Positions 47,530 to 59,945 of a DNA stretch of 64,000 bases are shown here, piece by piece. Numbering within the stretch: the stretch's first letter is position 1; each line of letters begins with the position of its first letter. The notes beneath the pieces are model-generated. The model did no database searches, had not been told where the DNA came from, and was given only the letters and a program-made list of their open reading frames with translations. The DNA is from Epiperipatus broadwayi (lineage: Eukaryota; Onychophora; Udeonychophora; Euonychophora; Peripatidae), in NCBI GenBank assembly GCA_028023455.1, contig JAQFVV010000030.1:7902876-7966875 (forward strand). Reading direction: 5' to 3'. Position numbers and translations under genes: made by a program.

Positions 47530-50080
47530 ATTTTGATGTCTTCCATGAACTAACCTTGCAACAAAAATATTTATGACTATGTTACCAACTGAAAGTCATT
47601 GATTTCTAATGTGATCTTTCATTTCTAAACACGATCTTAGAGCTATTCATTATTTGAGTAGCCATTTAATGTTTTTTTTTATTTTATCTAATCATTACTT
47701 TTGCAAGATTTCATGCAAAGTGTGAGCAATTTGGAGACCATTATTTTTTTCCATTACGCACTTTTTCTAAGCATCCAAGATGATAATAAATAGTCTATTT
47801 TTTATAGCTTAAATTTTATGTAGCAAAATGTAGGAATGGTATTACATGCCTCATTGCTTCCCAACCAGCTGATTTAAATAATATCGAAGCTCATGAGTCT
47901 TTGTTGAACAATAAATGAGGAGTTGATATTTATCAATGACATTTCTCAAAGAACTCTAATCTTTTCTCCATGAATATGATTTGACATTTTTCTAGATACT
48001 GTTTAAATGACACTTAATTCTCTTTTGTGTAGATAAAAATTTTTGATGCAGCAGTGAGTTTTTATCATATTAATAAAATATCTGTATATTGAGATGCTCT
48101 CAATATTTATTTATTTGTCAGTTGGCTAAGCAAACTTGATTTTAGTTCAAGTTTTTTAAATTTAAGTTATGGTTTTTGTAGTGTAGTATTATGTATATAT
48201 GCACACATATTCACAATGAAAATATTTTAATGAGCTCAGTTTATTTAACTGTAATATTTTTTTTAATGTAACAAGTTTTAAAAAAGTGAACTTTGCAACT
48301 AATTTTATTATCTTTTCTGTAAAATATTTTTTTTATAGTCCAGAAACAATACTTAGTCTATAAAAGTTTTTTTCCCAGTCTAATCAGATTGTTTTCAATC
48401 ATTGAGTATTGTTGTATGGAAAAATTAATATAAATATAATTTGAAATTTCTTAATTAAAAATATTTGGCTTATCTGATAAAAATATTTTAGTCGCTGGCT
48501 TGCTGATGAGGGAGATTCCTTACATTCTTGATTGATTTAACAATGAGCATTTGGTGTATGTAGGACCAACTAAATATCAATTAATTATTCTGCTGACTTC
48601 ATTAGACTCTCTACTTCTATTTGATTTTGCTTACTTCATTAGATTCTGTTATTCTTCTTGTGTTTTGATCCTTATGTGTTATGTGCTAATCTAGAAAATA
48701 AACTCAGAACTCATTCCAGTTGCTGTATCTGAAGCCATGGGCAGCTAAGGTACCAAAAGAGGAACTCCACTCCAGCATGAATCTATAGTCAGTATATGCT
48801 AAATTCACCTGCCAACTGACTTGAATCAGCAAACTGCTGATATCTTAGAGCTTGTCATAACAAAACACTTTCTCATTAATCATGAAATAAACAGAAGAAT
48901 CCATAAATTGTATCTACGTGCCAAGAATACATATGCATTTATATATAATCTGTACAGAAAGTAATAATTGTATACTTTGTCACTATGAACTAAAGATAAA
49001 ATCTTTACATGAACTCTATCTTTATTAAGGGGCAGTTTTCTATACTTTAATTTTATTAATATGTAATTTTATATTTATTTAATAATTTTTATTCTTTTAT
49101 AGATGTGCAATATTAGAATCATTTGAGTATGTTAACTAAACCCTTTAATTTCTTTGACAATTGAGAAATAAGTTTAATAAAAGGTAATAGTTTTTTTAGA
49201 ATTATTTTTTTCCCTAGTAAAGAGAAAGTTATTTTAAAAAAATCTTAGAGTTAGATCCCCCCCCTCTAATTTTATAATTGCTTAAAACTATCTAAATTCT
49301 CATTAGCACTTTATAAAAAAAAGTTTTTGTAACTTATAAAAAAGAATATCTGGTAATATTTTTAAAAATATGTTTTAATTAATAATGTCTTAGAACTTGA
49401 TGTAATCATTTTTATTAGATGTGTGTATAATAATTTTTATATAAGTGTTAAATAGTATATTGGCAGTTTTTTTCCTTTCTTGCTATTTTTATCTTATGTG
49501 GCTGAAAGAAAAAGAGATTGTTCTGCTTGTGTATGTGCATGGGGAGGTTGGCTTATATATTGTCTTCTATTTATTTCTATGATTACCACCCTACAGAGGT
49601 GGATTTTGATTTACCATTGGATTCATCAAAGTTTCTGCCCATGCTCATATATATATATTGAACTGGATTGATATTCGATTCCATGGTGTTATTGCAAAAA
49701 AAAAAAAATTATTAAGCTTTTAATTTTCATTAAACGTTTAATGTTTAAATTTTTATTATTATTTAAAAAGAGTATGTGTATCAAAATACACATGCATTTA
49801 TATGTAAAATGGATCATTTTAATGTTTATCGATTTATTTTAAAATAGTTTGCTTTCACCGCTTGCTTTTAATTAATTTAATCGAAAACAGGCAAGCTTAC
49901 TAATTACATTCCTGTTGCTTTTATATTAATCATTTTAAAGTTCATTCTAAAGGTGGAGAATTAATTGTCTTGTTGTTTTCTTTTATAATCCTTGGGTAGA
50001 ATTCTTAGATTAGATTGAGCTGGAGATTAATATTTGCCCTGCCTTAGGTGTACAATTCAACAACAAGGAAAGTGTTTCAC
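47530..50080. other. AT-rich stretch, nothing recognised
   Basis: No supported gene. A short direct repeat, (g/t)acttcattaga(c/t)tct, occurs twice at about 48596-48650. Confidence 0.45.
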
Positions 50081-50094
50081 GGGAAATGTAAGAG

Positions 50095-50164
50095 GTATAA
50101 ATAGCCGCACTAATTTGGAATAGTTACTTATTCTTGACTAAATAAGCTGTGTCCCAGGTGAAAA
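50095..50164 (+). promoter_or_regulatory. Candidate TATA promoter and leader exon
   Basis: gaggtataaatagccgcac (TATAAATAG core at about 50095-50103) in a GC-richer patch, followed about 55 bp on by a good donor, gtcccag|gtgaaaat (exon end near 50159). This would give a short untranslated first exon in the plus direction. There is no downstream plus-strand coding exon that I can identify. Confidence 0.25.
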
Positions 50165-50260
50165 TCAGAATTCTTTTATGTACTTTGATTGCAGCCTGTT
50201 GAGATCCAGAGTTTTGGTAGCAGTTCAGACATTTAATTTCTTCAAAAAAATTTGCAGATG

Positions 50261-50419
50261 TCAAATACTGTATGTGTTGTCATCATCAGAATGGCGTGCT
50301 AACTTAACAAAGGATGGATCCCTAACTTCCAAATCTGCTCCAGTAATGTCATAAGCCTCTAGAAGAAGCCGGAACCTCTTTACATCTACCTTGCCATTGT
50401 CAAAGAACATGAAAATGAA
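50261..50419 (-). CDS. Probable coding exon, minus strand, family not recognised
   Basis: On the minus strand a pyrimidine-rich acceptor (ctattattctag) ends at 50420. The next 53 codons are open to a TGA at 50263-50261, beginning FIFMFFDNGKVDVKRF and ending DPSFVKLARHSDDDNTYSI. Codon use and composition look like protein-coding DNA, and GC is higher than in either flank. Residues such as FDNGKVDVKRFRLLLEA loosely recall an EF-hand-like segment (as in the N-terminal domain of glutaminases), but I cannot confirm this. It could be a last exon, or it may end at a weak donor (ACA|GTATTT). It may belong with the exon candidate at 51342-51441, upstream on the same strand. Confidence 0.5.
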   Translation of the reverse strand, partial: FIFMFFDNGKVDVKRFRLLLEAYDITGADLEVRDPSFVKLARHSDDDNTYSI

Positions 50420-50817
50420 CTAGAATAATAGTGCGCACTCTACTTGAACAGTACATTACTGTAAGGTAAAATTTTCTTTTGTTCTTCCCAGGGTAAATTT
50501 CTTTTAATTAAATCTCTGCTCAATCTAATTATAAATCTGTTTTCCTAAGCAATATGTAATCTCATATTTAATATTTGTTGTGATTTCTTTTATTTTGTAG
50601 TGTGTCTTGGAATCTTAGTTTTAAGATTCCAAATTTGCTTTCAATTTTTGTTTATTGGAGAGTGATGTGTGAGTTTTTATTTTTTTATGCCTAAAATCTT
50701 TTATAAATGCTTTAGCAGTCGTGTATATTTTAAATGCTTACCTGTCATTATTTTAATAGCTAATAATTAATTTTAAACACTGTGTTTGCGCTTTTGCAAA
50801 CCTCCAAAAATCTTTTG

Positions 50818-50925
50818 GCTGGCGACTTTATTGTCCCAATTTTCCGCAGGTGGGCATTTCATTTCTTATATCTCTAAAAGCGGAAACTCAAATTGTTTTT
50901 CTTTGTAATTTTATAAGTCGCCAGC
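50818..50925. repeat. Short inverted repeat (13-bp arms)
   Basis: gctggcgacttta at 50818-50830 pairs with ataagtcgccagc at 50913-50925 (one mismatch), separated by about 82 bp of moderately GC-rich sequence. Possibly the ends of a very short transposon-like element or a structured RNA region. Unclassified. Confidence 0.5.
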
Positions 50926-51341
50926 AGGAAGATAATATTTATCCCTTTGTAAATCACAGGTGAAAGAGACTTTCGCTGCTAAAGTATTTAAAGCTTAAGT
51001 ATTTTCGTACTCATGTTCATTGTCCGATAGATTTATTTTGTATTTACGTATAGCTTAAAATTTATCAGAGCGTGTACTCAGAACTTGTGTCATAAATTTA
51101 ATTCTTAATTATAATTATTTTTAATTCATTTTTTTTAATTTCTGGGGCAGATATGACTGGTTTTCTAATGATTTACTTGTCTCCTATTGAGACCTTTACT
51201 TAGAGTAGTTTTTCGCCTATCGTTTGGTTGGGGATTCGCCAGTTTTAATTGTTTTCCTTTCATTTTAAATCATATTTTTGGTGGTTCTTGATGTAAATCA
51301 ATCATCTTTATTTTAAACATAATAATATGTGCAGCTTCTAC

Positions 51342-51441
51342 CGGCATATGACATTCGTGAGACCGACACATTTTTCGGACCTCGAAAAGCTCGCCGGCGC
51401 TGGTTTCATTGATTTGTTTCAAGAACGTATTGTTTAAATAT
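51342..51441 (-). CDS. Candidate coding exon, minus strand, family not recognised
   Basis: A strong acceptor (ttggttttcccattcag) precedes 51441, and a donor-like CCG|GTAGAA ends the exon at 51342. Between them one frame is open for 33 codons: it begins YLNNTFLKQINETSAG, passes LFEVRKMC and ends HECHMP. The frame stays open past the donor for about 23 more codons. GC content (GCGCCGGCGAGC region) stands out from the AT-rich flanks. A TATA-like cctttata (51498-51505) lies upstream. No family is recognised. It could be spliced to the exon at 50261-50419, about 920 bp downstream. Confidence 0.4.
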
Positions 51442-51519
51442 CTGAATGGGAAAACCAATGTTTGGGTGAATCCTCTGCTGAATGAAATTGCTTCCTCCCT
51501 TTATAATTTGTTATTAGAA

Positions 51520-54490
51520 AATCAGTAGGGCTGCCAGAGCATTGCGTTTAGTCTTTCTGGTACATGCCTGAGCTAACCCTATTTCTTGTGTTATAAACTT
51601 ATACTTCACAATTTATTTTCTCTTAAATAAATTTTTTTAAATATGTTTAAACTTAATTTGGCTAATGTTTGTCTTGGTGCTTTTGTGTCTCAATTGTCTA
51701 AACAATTTTAAGATCTCTTATTTCTCCTTGAGTTTAGTTGGCACAAACCTAGTGATCTGGTGGCGCCCTCTGTGTCAGAATAGATTGAATGTCTGATACA
51801 ATATATATTTATCTGTTTTAACTTGTGTTTACTTACCACATGAAATTAGCAGTCATTATTGATTTTGCATTGGGTCAAGTGTAGTAAATCTCATGTATTT
51901 GTACATATTTTTTGCTTTTATTTAACATGGGTTACTTATACCCCTATTATTGTTCATTATATAAGTCCTCTCATGGTCTGAATCTTGCACCGCATGTAAG
52001 CTTTGTTAGTAAAATCAGCATGTGAGTTTGTGTAGTAATAAAGTCTGCCAGCATTTAATTCTAGGTTAATGTTATATGCACACATTTGAAATTGTTGAGT
52101 ATATGTAAGTTCTGTTATAGTAAATTATTTTAATAAACTAAAAGTTAATTTTAGTGGAAGAATGAAGGGATAATAGAGTCAGCTAACTGTCAAATACATT
52201 AATTACTTTTTTAAAACGTTTATACTCAATTTTAATATATGATTCAGCTAACTATACTTCAAACACATCCATTAATTTAAACTGTTTATTTTACTATTTC
52301 ATTATTAATAAACATTGTGGTTAATTGTTAGATTTTTCTGGCATTTGTTTATTGTTGTCTGCCCTGCCAATTGTTTATTTAACAAAAATCTGCTCTCTAT
52401 AATCTAGTGATAATAGTTGATACATAGGTGATGGGACAGCTGTAGTAGGCACTTGTAATGAATATTCCCATCAACAAAATATAAATATTCTAGACTAGAG
52501 GTCTAGTGATGCCCTTTTGAAGGATATTAGGTGCAGGCTGTCCCGTACATGTTCATGTGTTATTTTGGTTTGTCTTTATACATAAACACCTATGATCTTA
52601 CCCATTAATAATTATTATTAAATTTTGTAATTAAATTAATCATCATCTTTTTTTTTTCACTCTGCATTTTCTTTTATTTTTTAACTTTAGTTTTTTTAAT
52701 TAATTCAGGTTCCAGCCATTGTGAATCTCTCATGTCCCAACACTAACTGTGGTAATGGGGTTTTGTATTTATTAATTCAAATTTCATCCTTTAATTATAT
52801 GCACAGTAATTCTGACTTCAATCATTTATTTTTTTCTTTCTTCATTTTCTGATTTTTTTCAATTCTTTGTTTTCTATCTCTCTTCATTTTTTTTTTTTTC
52901 TGGAGCTAGATAGCCATATTTATCCATGAATAAGTATTAATTATGATGATGATGATGGATTTGTTTATATAAGTGCATGTGTATTTGTATATGTAGGTGA
53001 ACTTTATTATAATAAAATATGTTGGTGATTCATAGTAACATTTGGTAATGAGGAGTGTTTAGAGGTCAGTAGCAGGTGCAAACCAGGTGTTTTAGCCTAA
53101 TGACTATTTTCAGCATTAAAAAAAAAATTACCCATGATTAAAGAGAATATAATATGTACATATTGCATTCATAGTCATTTATCATAAATACTATGTCTTC
53201 CGTAGAATTAACATTTAGTTTGAATTTAGTCTTTCTTGGTATAATTTTTCATTCACTTTATGACACAAATCACGTTTGTATCATTACTAAAATGAATTTA
53301 AAAATTTGGATGAATAGTTATAAAAAGAGGAGGGGTGGGGGATCTTAATGAATTTTTAATTTTCAATAGTTGTAAAATAATTATTTAACTAATTCTCAAA
53401 CAATCTCATTTTAAAATTTGAAAGATATAATTAATATATTATTAATCAAAGTAAAATCAGTTAAATATAATTTTAACAAGATGTATGATTTTTCAAAGTG
53501 TAAAGGTGAATGAATGACATTAATAAAAGAAAACTAACAAGTAGAAAATTCATTATCACAATAAAAGAAGAAACTGGTAAAAATGTTAAAAATGTTGAAG
53601 CTGTTTAATAAGAAAAATAAAAAATATTCTTATAAAAATATACAAAACCGCATGTGACAAGTTGGGGGAGGGAGGCTGCAATGATAGTTAAAAAAAAAAA
53701 AGCAAAAAAAGATTGTGTAAAATGAAAGGAGGGGAGGATGTACAAGTTTGTATAACGTTTATATTCTTAACAATACTACTCACTCAAGTATTACCACTTG
53801 GTGTTAGTAATTAGTCACCTAGATTATCGGAATATTTATCTCAGTCTCTTTAATTAAGGGGAAAACATTCAAATCATTCAAAGTGTACATACAATCTTTG
53901 TGTTTTTTTTATCGGACATTATATAAAAGTAATCTTATGATTCTATGGGAGATTGGTTAATATTTGAGAACTAAAGTGACATTGAATGCAACAAATCATT
54001 TAATTGACTAATTTGAGTTTATTTTTTACTTCATTGGATATTGGATTCAGAATCTTTATCTCTTGAATTTGTCACTTTTACCTCTATACTAAACAGTGTA
54101 GAAAGGGTCTTAATAATGACATTGTTAACTGTTGCTGAATATATAGATTGACTTTCAACCATAAACATTCATTTGTTAATTGGATACATTAATACCTATG
54201 ATAAAGTTGTTAAAAATGAGTGGAACTTAGATATTTTTGCAATGATAAGAGTAAAAGATTACAATTCGTTGTCAAAAATCTTATGGTCATAAAAGGGATA
54301 TCTGAAATGCTTAGACATGTATATGAAGAAAACAAAAAGTGGATACAAAGACTTAAGTAAAATTTTATATTGATAAATAGCATAGTGATTTATGAATGAC
54401 TTACGATATTGTATCCATTGAAAATGTTTGTGGTTATATAATTGAATGCCATATTTTTTTTTGTGCTTAAATGTGGTTGTAATCACAAAT
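51520..54490. other. AT-rich stretch, nothing recognised
   Basis: No supported gene or RNA. Simple-sequence tracts include poly-T (52880-52898), ATG repeats (52944-52956) and G-rich/A-rich purine tracts (53325-53345 and 53660-53740). Confidence 0.45.
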
Positions 54491-54503
54491 AATTACTGTA
54501 TGT

Positions 54504-54823
54504 ATTGAGGTGGTATTTTTCCACCTCATAATAAAATAGTAGATATTTTTATTTATATCTATTTTTATTATGTTTGTGTGTAAAATTTATTTAATTAATA
54601 ATTAAAATAAATACATATATAGATATCAAGATCTATTTGAAAATTTTAATTATATTTTTGGTATGTTAATAGGGAGAAAAAATAAGATACACTTAATTTA
54701 AGTAACAAATGTAAGAAACTTTATAAAATTGAATGAATTAACTGTCCATAAAAATATATCAATAATTTGATAAAACTCAAATAAGAAAATTAGACTTGGA
54801 ACAAAATAATAAAAGAAAATATT
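54504..54823 (+). repeat. Left long direct repeat (LTR-like), about 320 bp
   Basis: Aligns over its length with 56452-56801: the shared blocks are gaggt-gtatttttcca, agtagatatttttatttatatc, gaaaattttaattata, tttggtatgttaa, ataaaattgaatga(a/g)tta, atcaataatttgataaaac and agaaaattagac(c/t)tgga. By eye it is perhaps 80% identical, with small indels. The ends are not a clean TG...CA. See the internal ORFs at 55730-56353. Confidence 0.75.
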
Positions 54824-55729
54824 TTCTTGCTTCATGGCTAGTATAAATGTTCATAAAATTAAAACAAGTGTGAAAGTTTTAATAAAAAATGTCCAGTGAA
54901 AGAAGGAGGGAAGTATATGGAATGACATAAAAAAGGAACTGTTTTCGAAAAACAATCTTTTTATCTAGTTTCAAGAAGCTTATGTCCAGATTAATTAATT
55001 TTGCTAGCTCATGTCCTAGTGTTGTCTTACATTGATCGATATCTGATATTTTTCCTTTTTATTTGCCAATTCAATGTCATTCCAGACAGTTTGCATATAC
55101 CTCTCAAATATGTTTTAATATGTCATGTTACATATGAGATTTATTTAGAGTTGGATTTAGATTTTGTAATAATTGATTGTAAGAGGCTTTAAGTCTAGAA
55201 AGGGAGTAATTTGTGTAGGGATTTAAAATAAGGATCGAATCATTCCATTAGATTGTATTACAAGTTAAAATTAATAAAAGTTTTTTTAAAACTAATATTC
55301 ACTTATTATTTAAACTTAATTATTGTTTCCAATTATTAAAATTCATCAACATAGCATTATTCCACTATGATTAGTAGTTCATTCCATTAAAGTTTACCCA
55401 TGGTGGGTGTTTGTGTACATTAAACGATTAGTTTATGATTTCTAGTAAAAGTAAATTAAGACCAATTCTTTTAAAATGATTATTGCTGTTATTCCTTGAG
55501 TCTGGTGGTACCTGTTAGTGGTCATATAAGCTAAATACATATTAATTTGTACTGCCACATAGTAATTATTAGAGTAAGATTAGAAAATAGCATTCCAATG
55601 TAAGGGCTTTAAAATGTAAAACATCCTGAGAGAAGGAGGGAAAGAATAATACTCCGGAATTTATAGATCATTAGGTAGGATCCAGGGGTGATAATTTAGA
55701 AAAGTTCAATATATAAAAAAAAAACATGA

Positions 55730-56353
55730 ATAAAGAAAAAAGTTATAGAAGAAAGCCCAAAGATCTTTGAAAATCTGGAAGTATTAAAAACAGATTATGT
55801 TCTAAAAGCTATCTCGGAGTTGAAAGAAATAGACGAAAGACATAGTAGAGAAATAAAAGAAATGAGTACTATGATTGAAGACATTAGAAGAGACATTAAG
55901 GAAATAAAAGAGAAAAAGAAAGTACACCAAAAATGTGTACTTGTGCAGAAAGGGAGAAAATAGTAGTTGAACCTAATGCAAGTTTAGAAGACATAAAAAT
56001 GGTTATGTAAGAGAAGAACAACACCTAGAAAAGAGTGAAAAGAAAATTGGAGAAGTTTACAAATCAGGAAGATTTGGAGTTAATGGAGATAACTAAAATA
56101 GAAGTTGAACCGAAGCTACAAGGGGAGGAATAAGCAGACAATAGCAAGGTACATTAATAATAAAACATTTAGGTTAGATGAGAAAGAGAAAATCATTATT
56201 GCTACTAATTTATCTATGGTGGTGCAGCACAATTTTTCTGAAAATTGTAGACAAGTCATAGAAATTCTATTTGATATGGATTCAAATGATTTGTTTAAGG
56301 AGGAAAAGGAGCTGGACCCACAATGGGGGAATTGCAATGAACTCATGGACTGA
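55730..56353 (+). pseudogene. Decayed coiled-coil/gag-like ORFs between the LTR-like repeats
   Basis: Three neighbouring frames carry charged, coiled-coil-like sequence separated by frameshifts. The first, 55730-55963, includes VLKAISELKEIDERHSREI and IEDIRRDIKEIKEKK (heptad-like I/L spacing). The second, about 56037-56133, reads KRKLEKFTNQEDLELMEI. The third, about 56105-56353, reads YINNKTFRLDEKEKII...FSENCRQVIEILFDMDSN. This looks like one degraded protein with an N-terminal coiled coil and a helical middle, as in some gag or LINE ORF1 proteins, but no zinc knuckle, RRM, protease or RT follows. No family is recognised. If it belongs to the flanking repeats it is a non-autonomous element. 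Confidence 0.5.
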
Positions 56354-56371
56354 TCTGGAAATTTGTCTAGA

Positions 56372-56392
56372 AAAGGAAAGGGGGGGGGGTAG
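56372..56392 (+). promoter_or_regulatory. Polypurine tract upstream of the right direct repeat
   Basis: aaaaggaaagggggggggg lies about 60 bp before the right LTR-like repeat. A polypurine tract next to the 3' LTR primes plus-strand DNA in LTR retroelements. The 60-bp gap is larger than usual, so the LTR edge may be earlier (tagtgtagatgagg) or the tract may be fortuitous. Confidence 0.3.
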
Positions 56393-56451
56393 TGTAGATG
56401 AGGAGAAGGAGTTTTTTTATTATTTTTTTTAAATTGACTCAATTGAGAAAT

Positions 56452-56801
56452 AATGAGGTTGTATTTTTCCATTATATCATAGTAGATATTTTTATTTATA
56501 TCTATTTTTATTAAATTTGTATGTAAAATTTAATTAATTAATAAATAAAATGTTGAAAATAAATTGGTAATGCCAAATATATATATAGTTATCAAGATTT
56601 GTTTGAAAATTTTAATTATACTTTTGGTATGTTAAGGGAGGAAAAATAAGAACACTTCATTGTAAAAAAATAATTTAAGTAAATTATGTAAGAAATTTTA
56701 TAAAATTGAATGAGTTAATTACCCCAAAAAAATTATCAATAATTTGATAAAACCCAGAAAAGAAAATTAGACCTGGAGCCAAAATAACAAAAGAAAATAT
56801 T
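56452..56801 (+). repeat. Right long direct repeat (LTR-like), about 350 bp
   Basis: Partner of 54504-54823, containing one insertion (around 56550-56575) absent from the left copy. The pair encloses about 1.6 kb. The divergence between repeats implies an old insertion or an old segmental duplication. Confidence 0.75.
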
Positions 56802-56821
56802 AAATCTTGGTGTATTGGTAA

Positions 56822-56945
56822 ATGAGTTGAAGTTTGGTCAGATTCGAGGTTTCAATACCTCATCTAGATCAGCTTTGGTATATTTTGCCTGAATTCAAGA
56901 TTTTGTTGGATGAATGCACAAATATGACCATTACAAGGTTAAATA
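56822..56945 (+). repeat. SINE, family E copy 2
   Basis: Contains agattcgaggtttcaatacc (B-box-like) and the shared blocks gatcagctttggtatattttgcctg and aaatatgaccattacaa, as in 28505-28618. It directly follows the right LTR-like repeat. It appears tRNA-derived. The 3' end is not defined. Confidence 0.55.
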
Positions 56946-57204
56946 TGTCTATGCAAAATAAAATAATCAACATTAAATTTATGTACATGTATGTATGTGT
57001 AATTAATTACAATTAAAAAAAAATTAAGGTCATAAATTTGGTAGCTTCTAACATACAATTATATTATTCCACACATACAATACACATGTATACAGATCAC
57101 TTGCTTCTTAAATTGATGTATATAACTAAAATAAAAACAATACCATATATTAGGTAGGTTCAAAATATAATAAAAATTAAAAAAGAAAACCTTACTTTCC
57201 ACAT

Positions 57205-57541
57205 TGTATCCTTCATCATTTTCAAGTTCTCTGCAGGATGAAAGTTCAATCCATATTCTCCAATTTCTAGCCTCTCTTCTCCACATCACCCCAGCACACT
57301 TCCTTATTTCATCCATCCATCTCATATGTGGCTTCTTTCTAGGTCTTTTACAACCTCTTGGAATCCAGTTTAAAATTTCAACTGTCCAACTATTATCACT
57401 TCTAGCAGTATGTCAGCCTACCTCTACTTCAGTCTTTTAATTCTTTTAATGATATCAGTAATATGTTTGTATTCTCACCAATGTATTTTGTTTTTTATCT
57501 TTTCATATTACTCATAACTACATACATCTCTCCATACTTTA
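57205..57541 (-). pseudogene. 5'-truncated RTE-type LINE, C-terminal and 3' end
   Basis: Minus-strand sequence matches the last about 340 bp of the intact element (13805-14150), from AAAGTATGGAGAGAT through the segments encoding LNWIPRDCKRP and RWMDEIRKCAG to an atgatgaa-like tail. Several frameshifts and a deletion near 57420 make it non-functional. It shows the family has produced typical 5'-truncated insertions here. Confidence 0.85.
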
Positions 57542-57559
57542 AAAATAATCTGAAATCAT

Positions 57560-59680
57560 TATATCTCTCAGTGTCAATCACAATACATTTGATTTATTAA
57601 AATAAACAAATATCTGGAGTTAAATTTTCTTCAGTATTTTTAATAATAAAATATTCTAATTTGTTAGTATATTTCTTTTTTTTTTTAAAAAAAAATAAAG
57701 CATTGTTTTAGGCTTCCAGCAACTCTTCATTGCAAGACTAAAGCAAGAGATGGATTTAGATTTACTTTATAGGATCAATTTTTCAATTAGGCAGATATTT
57801 GAATACAGAATAATGATGTACAGGCTTATATGTTAATGAAGGAAAAAGAATTGATGTACTACTGAACTCCTCTATTCCATTTTGATTTCTTTAACTATTC
57901 TAAGAAATAACATTTTTGCAAAGCAAGAAACTGTAATGCACACAATAACTATGTTTATTTCCTGCAAGCAATTGATGGCATTCTGTAATAATATATGGTT
58001 GTGCAGTTTTCACCAGCTTTTCAGAGTTTCAGGACATAGCTTCAATTACCTTTGTCTGCCAAAATTTTATTTCCGAAATACAGCATGCTGTTTTTTCTCT
58101 GCTATAATCTAAGAACCAAACTCTCAGCTTTAGTTTTAAAATCAATACACATGAAAAGAAATTGCTGTCAGTCTGCTTTTTCTTATCATTATTTTTTGTT
58201 AATTAAATCCCCAGATAATTAATAAAATAAAATTTTTAATCATTATACAAAAAGAAAATATATTTTTCAAAACTCTAATTTTGATAAGAGAAAAAAAAAA
58301 ACAAAATTGTATGACCGGCAATAAAAATAAAAAAAAACCTTGATAACTAATTACAAGATAATAAAAAGTAAAACTTAACTGTTATTTTTTAATTTTTTAG
58401 ACAGATTAAACAAAACAAAATATACAGATTTTTTCTTTGTGATGCAAAAAATTAAAATAAAATGTTTGTATATATAAAACAAAGTACTTTTAAGTAAATA
58501 TTTTATTATATGAATAAATTATAAATACTATGTATTTCTACCATGCTTGTACTATTCATGGTAATATGAAATGGTAAAATAAAACTAATAAAGTCTTAAA
58601 AGCACCGAGCCAGCTTTTGGCAGATTGTTGCCAGGATCATAATGCTGAATAGAACTGTACCAGTCAAAATATACATATATAGTGATGAAGACCAATAAGT
58701 AAATCAGGCCCTGTATGTAAATTAGATGTTCCCATTTTTTTATAATGGGATATAGAAATCTTTTCTATTGATGTAATGAGGATCTCTTGCAATAGCCCAT
58801 ATCTCTTCATATTTTTTTCTTATCATTCTTCTCAGCATATTTTTTTTACATTGGAGTGAGAAAAGGTGGGTCCCATAATCAGCTCATGATCAAAAGGGAT
58901 TGATTTGAATGCACAATTTAATTTAGCTTTATTATTGAAATGGTATTATTTAGCCATCATCCTGTTTCACCTACTATGTTCCATAGTAGTATCTTTTTCC
59001 CTAGTTCAAACCTATCCCAGTCCACACATATAAGCTTCTAATAATTGATTTTGAGTTGTAATAGCATATTTATGTGTATGTGTGTGTATTTGCATATGTG
59101 CACACATCTAATAGTCATATTTATGTTTGTAGGTGTATGATGTATATGCAGTTATAAATTTAAAAGTAATAAAAGGGTATAATTTAAATTAAGTTGTGTG
59201 AACATTGTTATATGTGTGTAATTACCTACATATATATACCAAAGAAGCTGTAATGCAATAGATTTAAAAACATTACAACTCTTAAATTAATATAAATTTG
59301 CATTATTTTTAGTTTAAAACTCTTTATTTAAATGCATTGGTATATAAATTTCAATTCCTGTGGTAGTCCCACACACCTATATAAGAAAATGTTTACGAAT
59401 TTAAACTCTTTTTAAAAGAAGTTAGCTGTTTTTATAAAAAGATGTAAATTCTTAGAAAACCATCTGTAGGCAATTAATGAAAGGAGTCAAAATTTTGATG
59501 TTTTTAAAAATAAAACTGAGAACAAAGAATGACCTGTTTGTCTATTATTCTTTTAGCCAAGAAAATGACCAAAGGTTTCATTTTATGCATTTTAAATTAT
59601 TGATGAAAACTTTATGGAATGTTATAACCAGGGCACTCGAGTTATCGATTTTTCATGTATAAATAACCTTAAATTTTGTG
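57560..59680. other. AT-rich stretch, nothing recognised
   Basis: No supported gene, RNA or shared repeat. Confidence 0.45.
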
Positions 59681-59689
59681 TGGAGGGAT

Positions 59690-59945
59690 TCACTTTGTTC
59701 ACTTTCATAATATTTAATGTGTAATTGCTGCAAGTCATCTATGACTGACTGGAAAATGGAGTTTGGTGACTAAGGCCCTACCATTGCCAGCTCTCCTTTT
59801 GAGAGATCGGTCTATGGAGATGGAAGAATAGGGAAGACCAGTTAAACTGCTAAGAAGACATCAGGAACAGATCAGCCCAGCCGAGAATGATGGTGATCAG
59901 CTACCCAGAAGCCTCAACAAAGAAGATGCGGTAATAATTTTTCCT
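59690..59945 (+). other. GC-richer island of unknown nature
   Basis: About 250 bp of clearly higher GC sequence in AT-rich DNA, containing purine-rich segments, with a donor-like GATGCG|GTAATAAT at its right edge. All three plus frames contain stops, so a single coding exon is unlikely. It could be an untranslated exon, a repeat remnant or LTR leader. No second copy was seen in the window. Confidence 0.4.

Noticed and set aside
51745-51785. tggtggcgccctctgtgtc as an LTR-retrotransposon primer-binding site
   Set aside because: It resembles the tRNA-Lys PBS string only in part, and no LTR end precedes it.
55001-55192. 63-codon frame inside the LTR-like element
   Set aside because: Begins at a non-ATG codon, hydrophobic I/L/F-rich product typical of AT-rich DNA, and no motif.
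56116-56472. 118-codon minus-strand frame
   Set aside because: It is antisense to the plus-strand coiled-coil/helical frames and the poly-G/purine tract (the product is P/F/S-rich), so it is a shadow.
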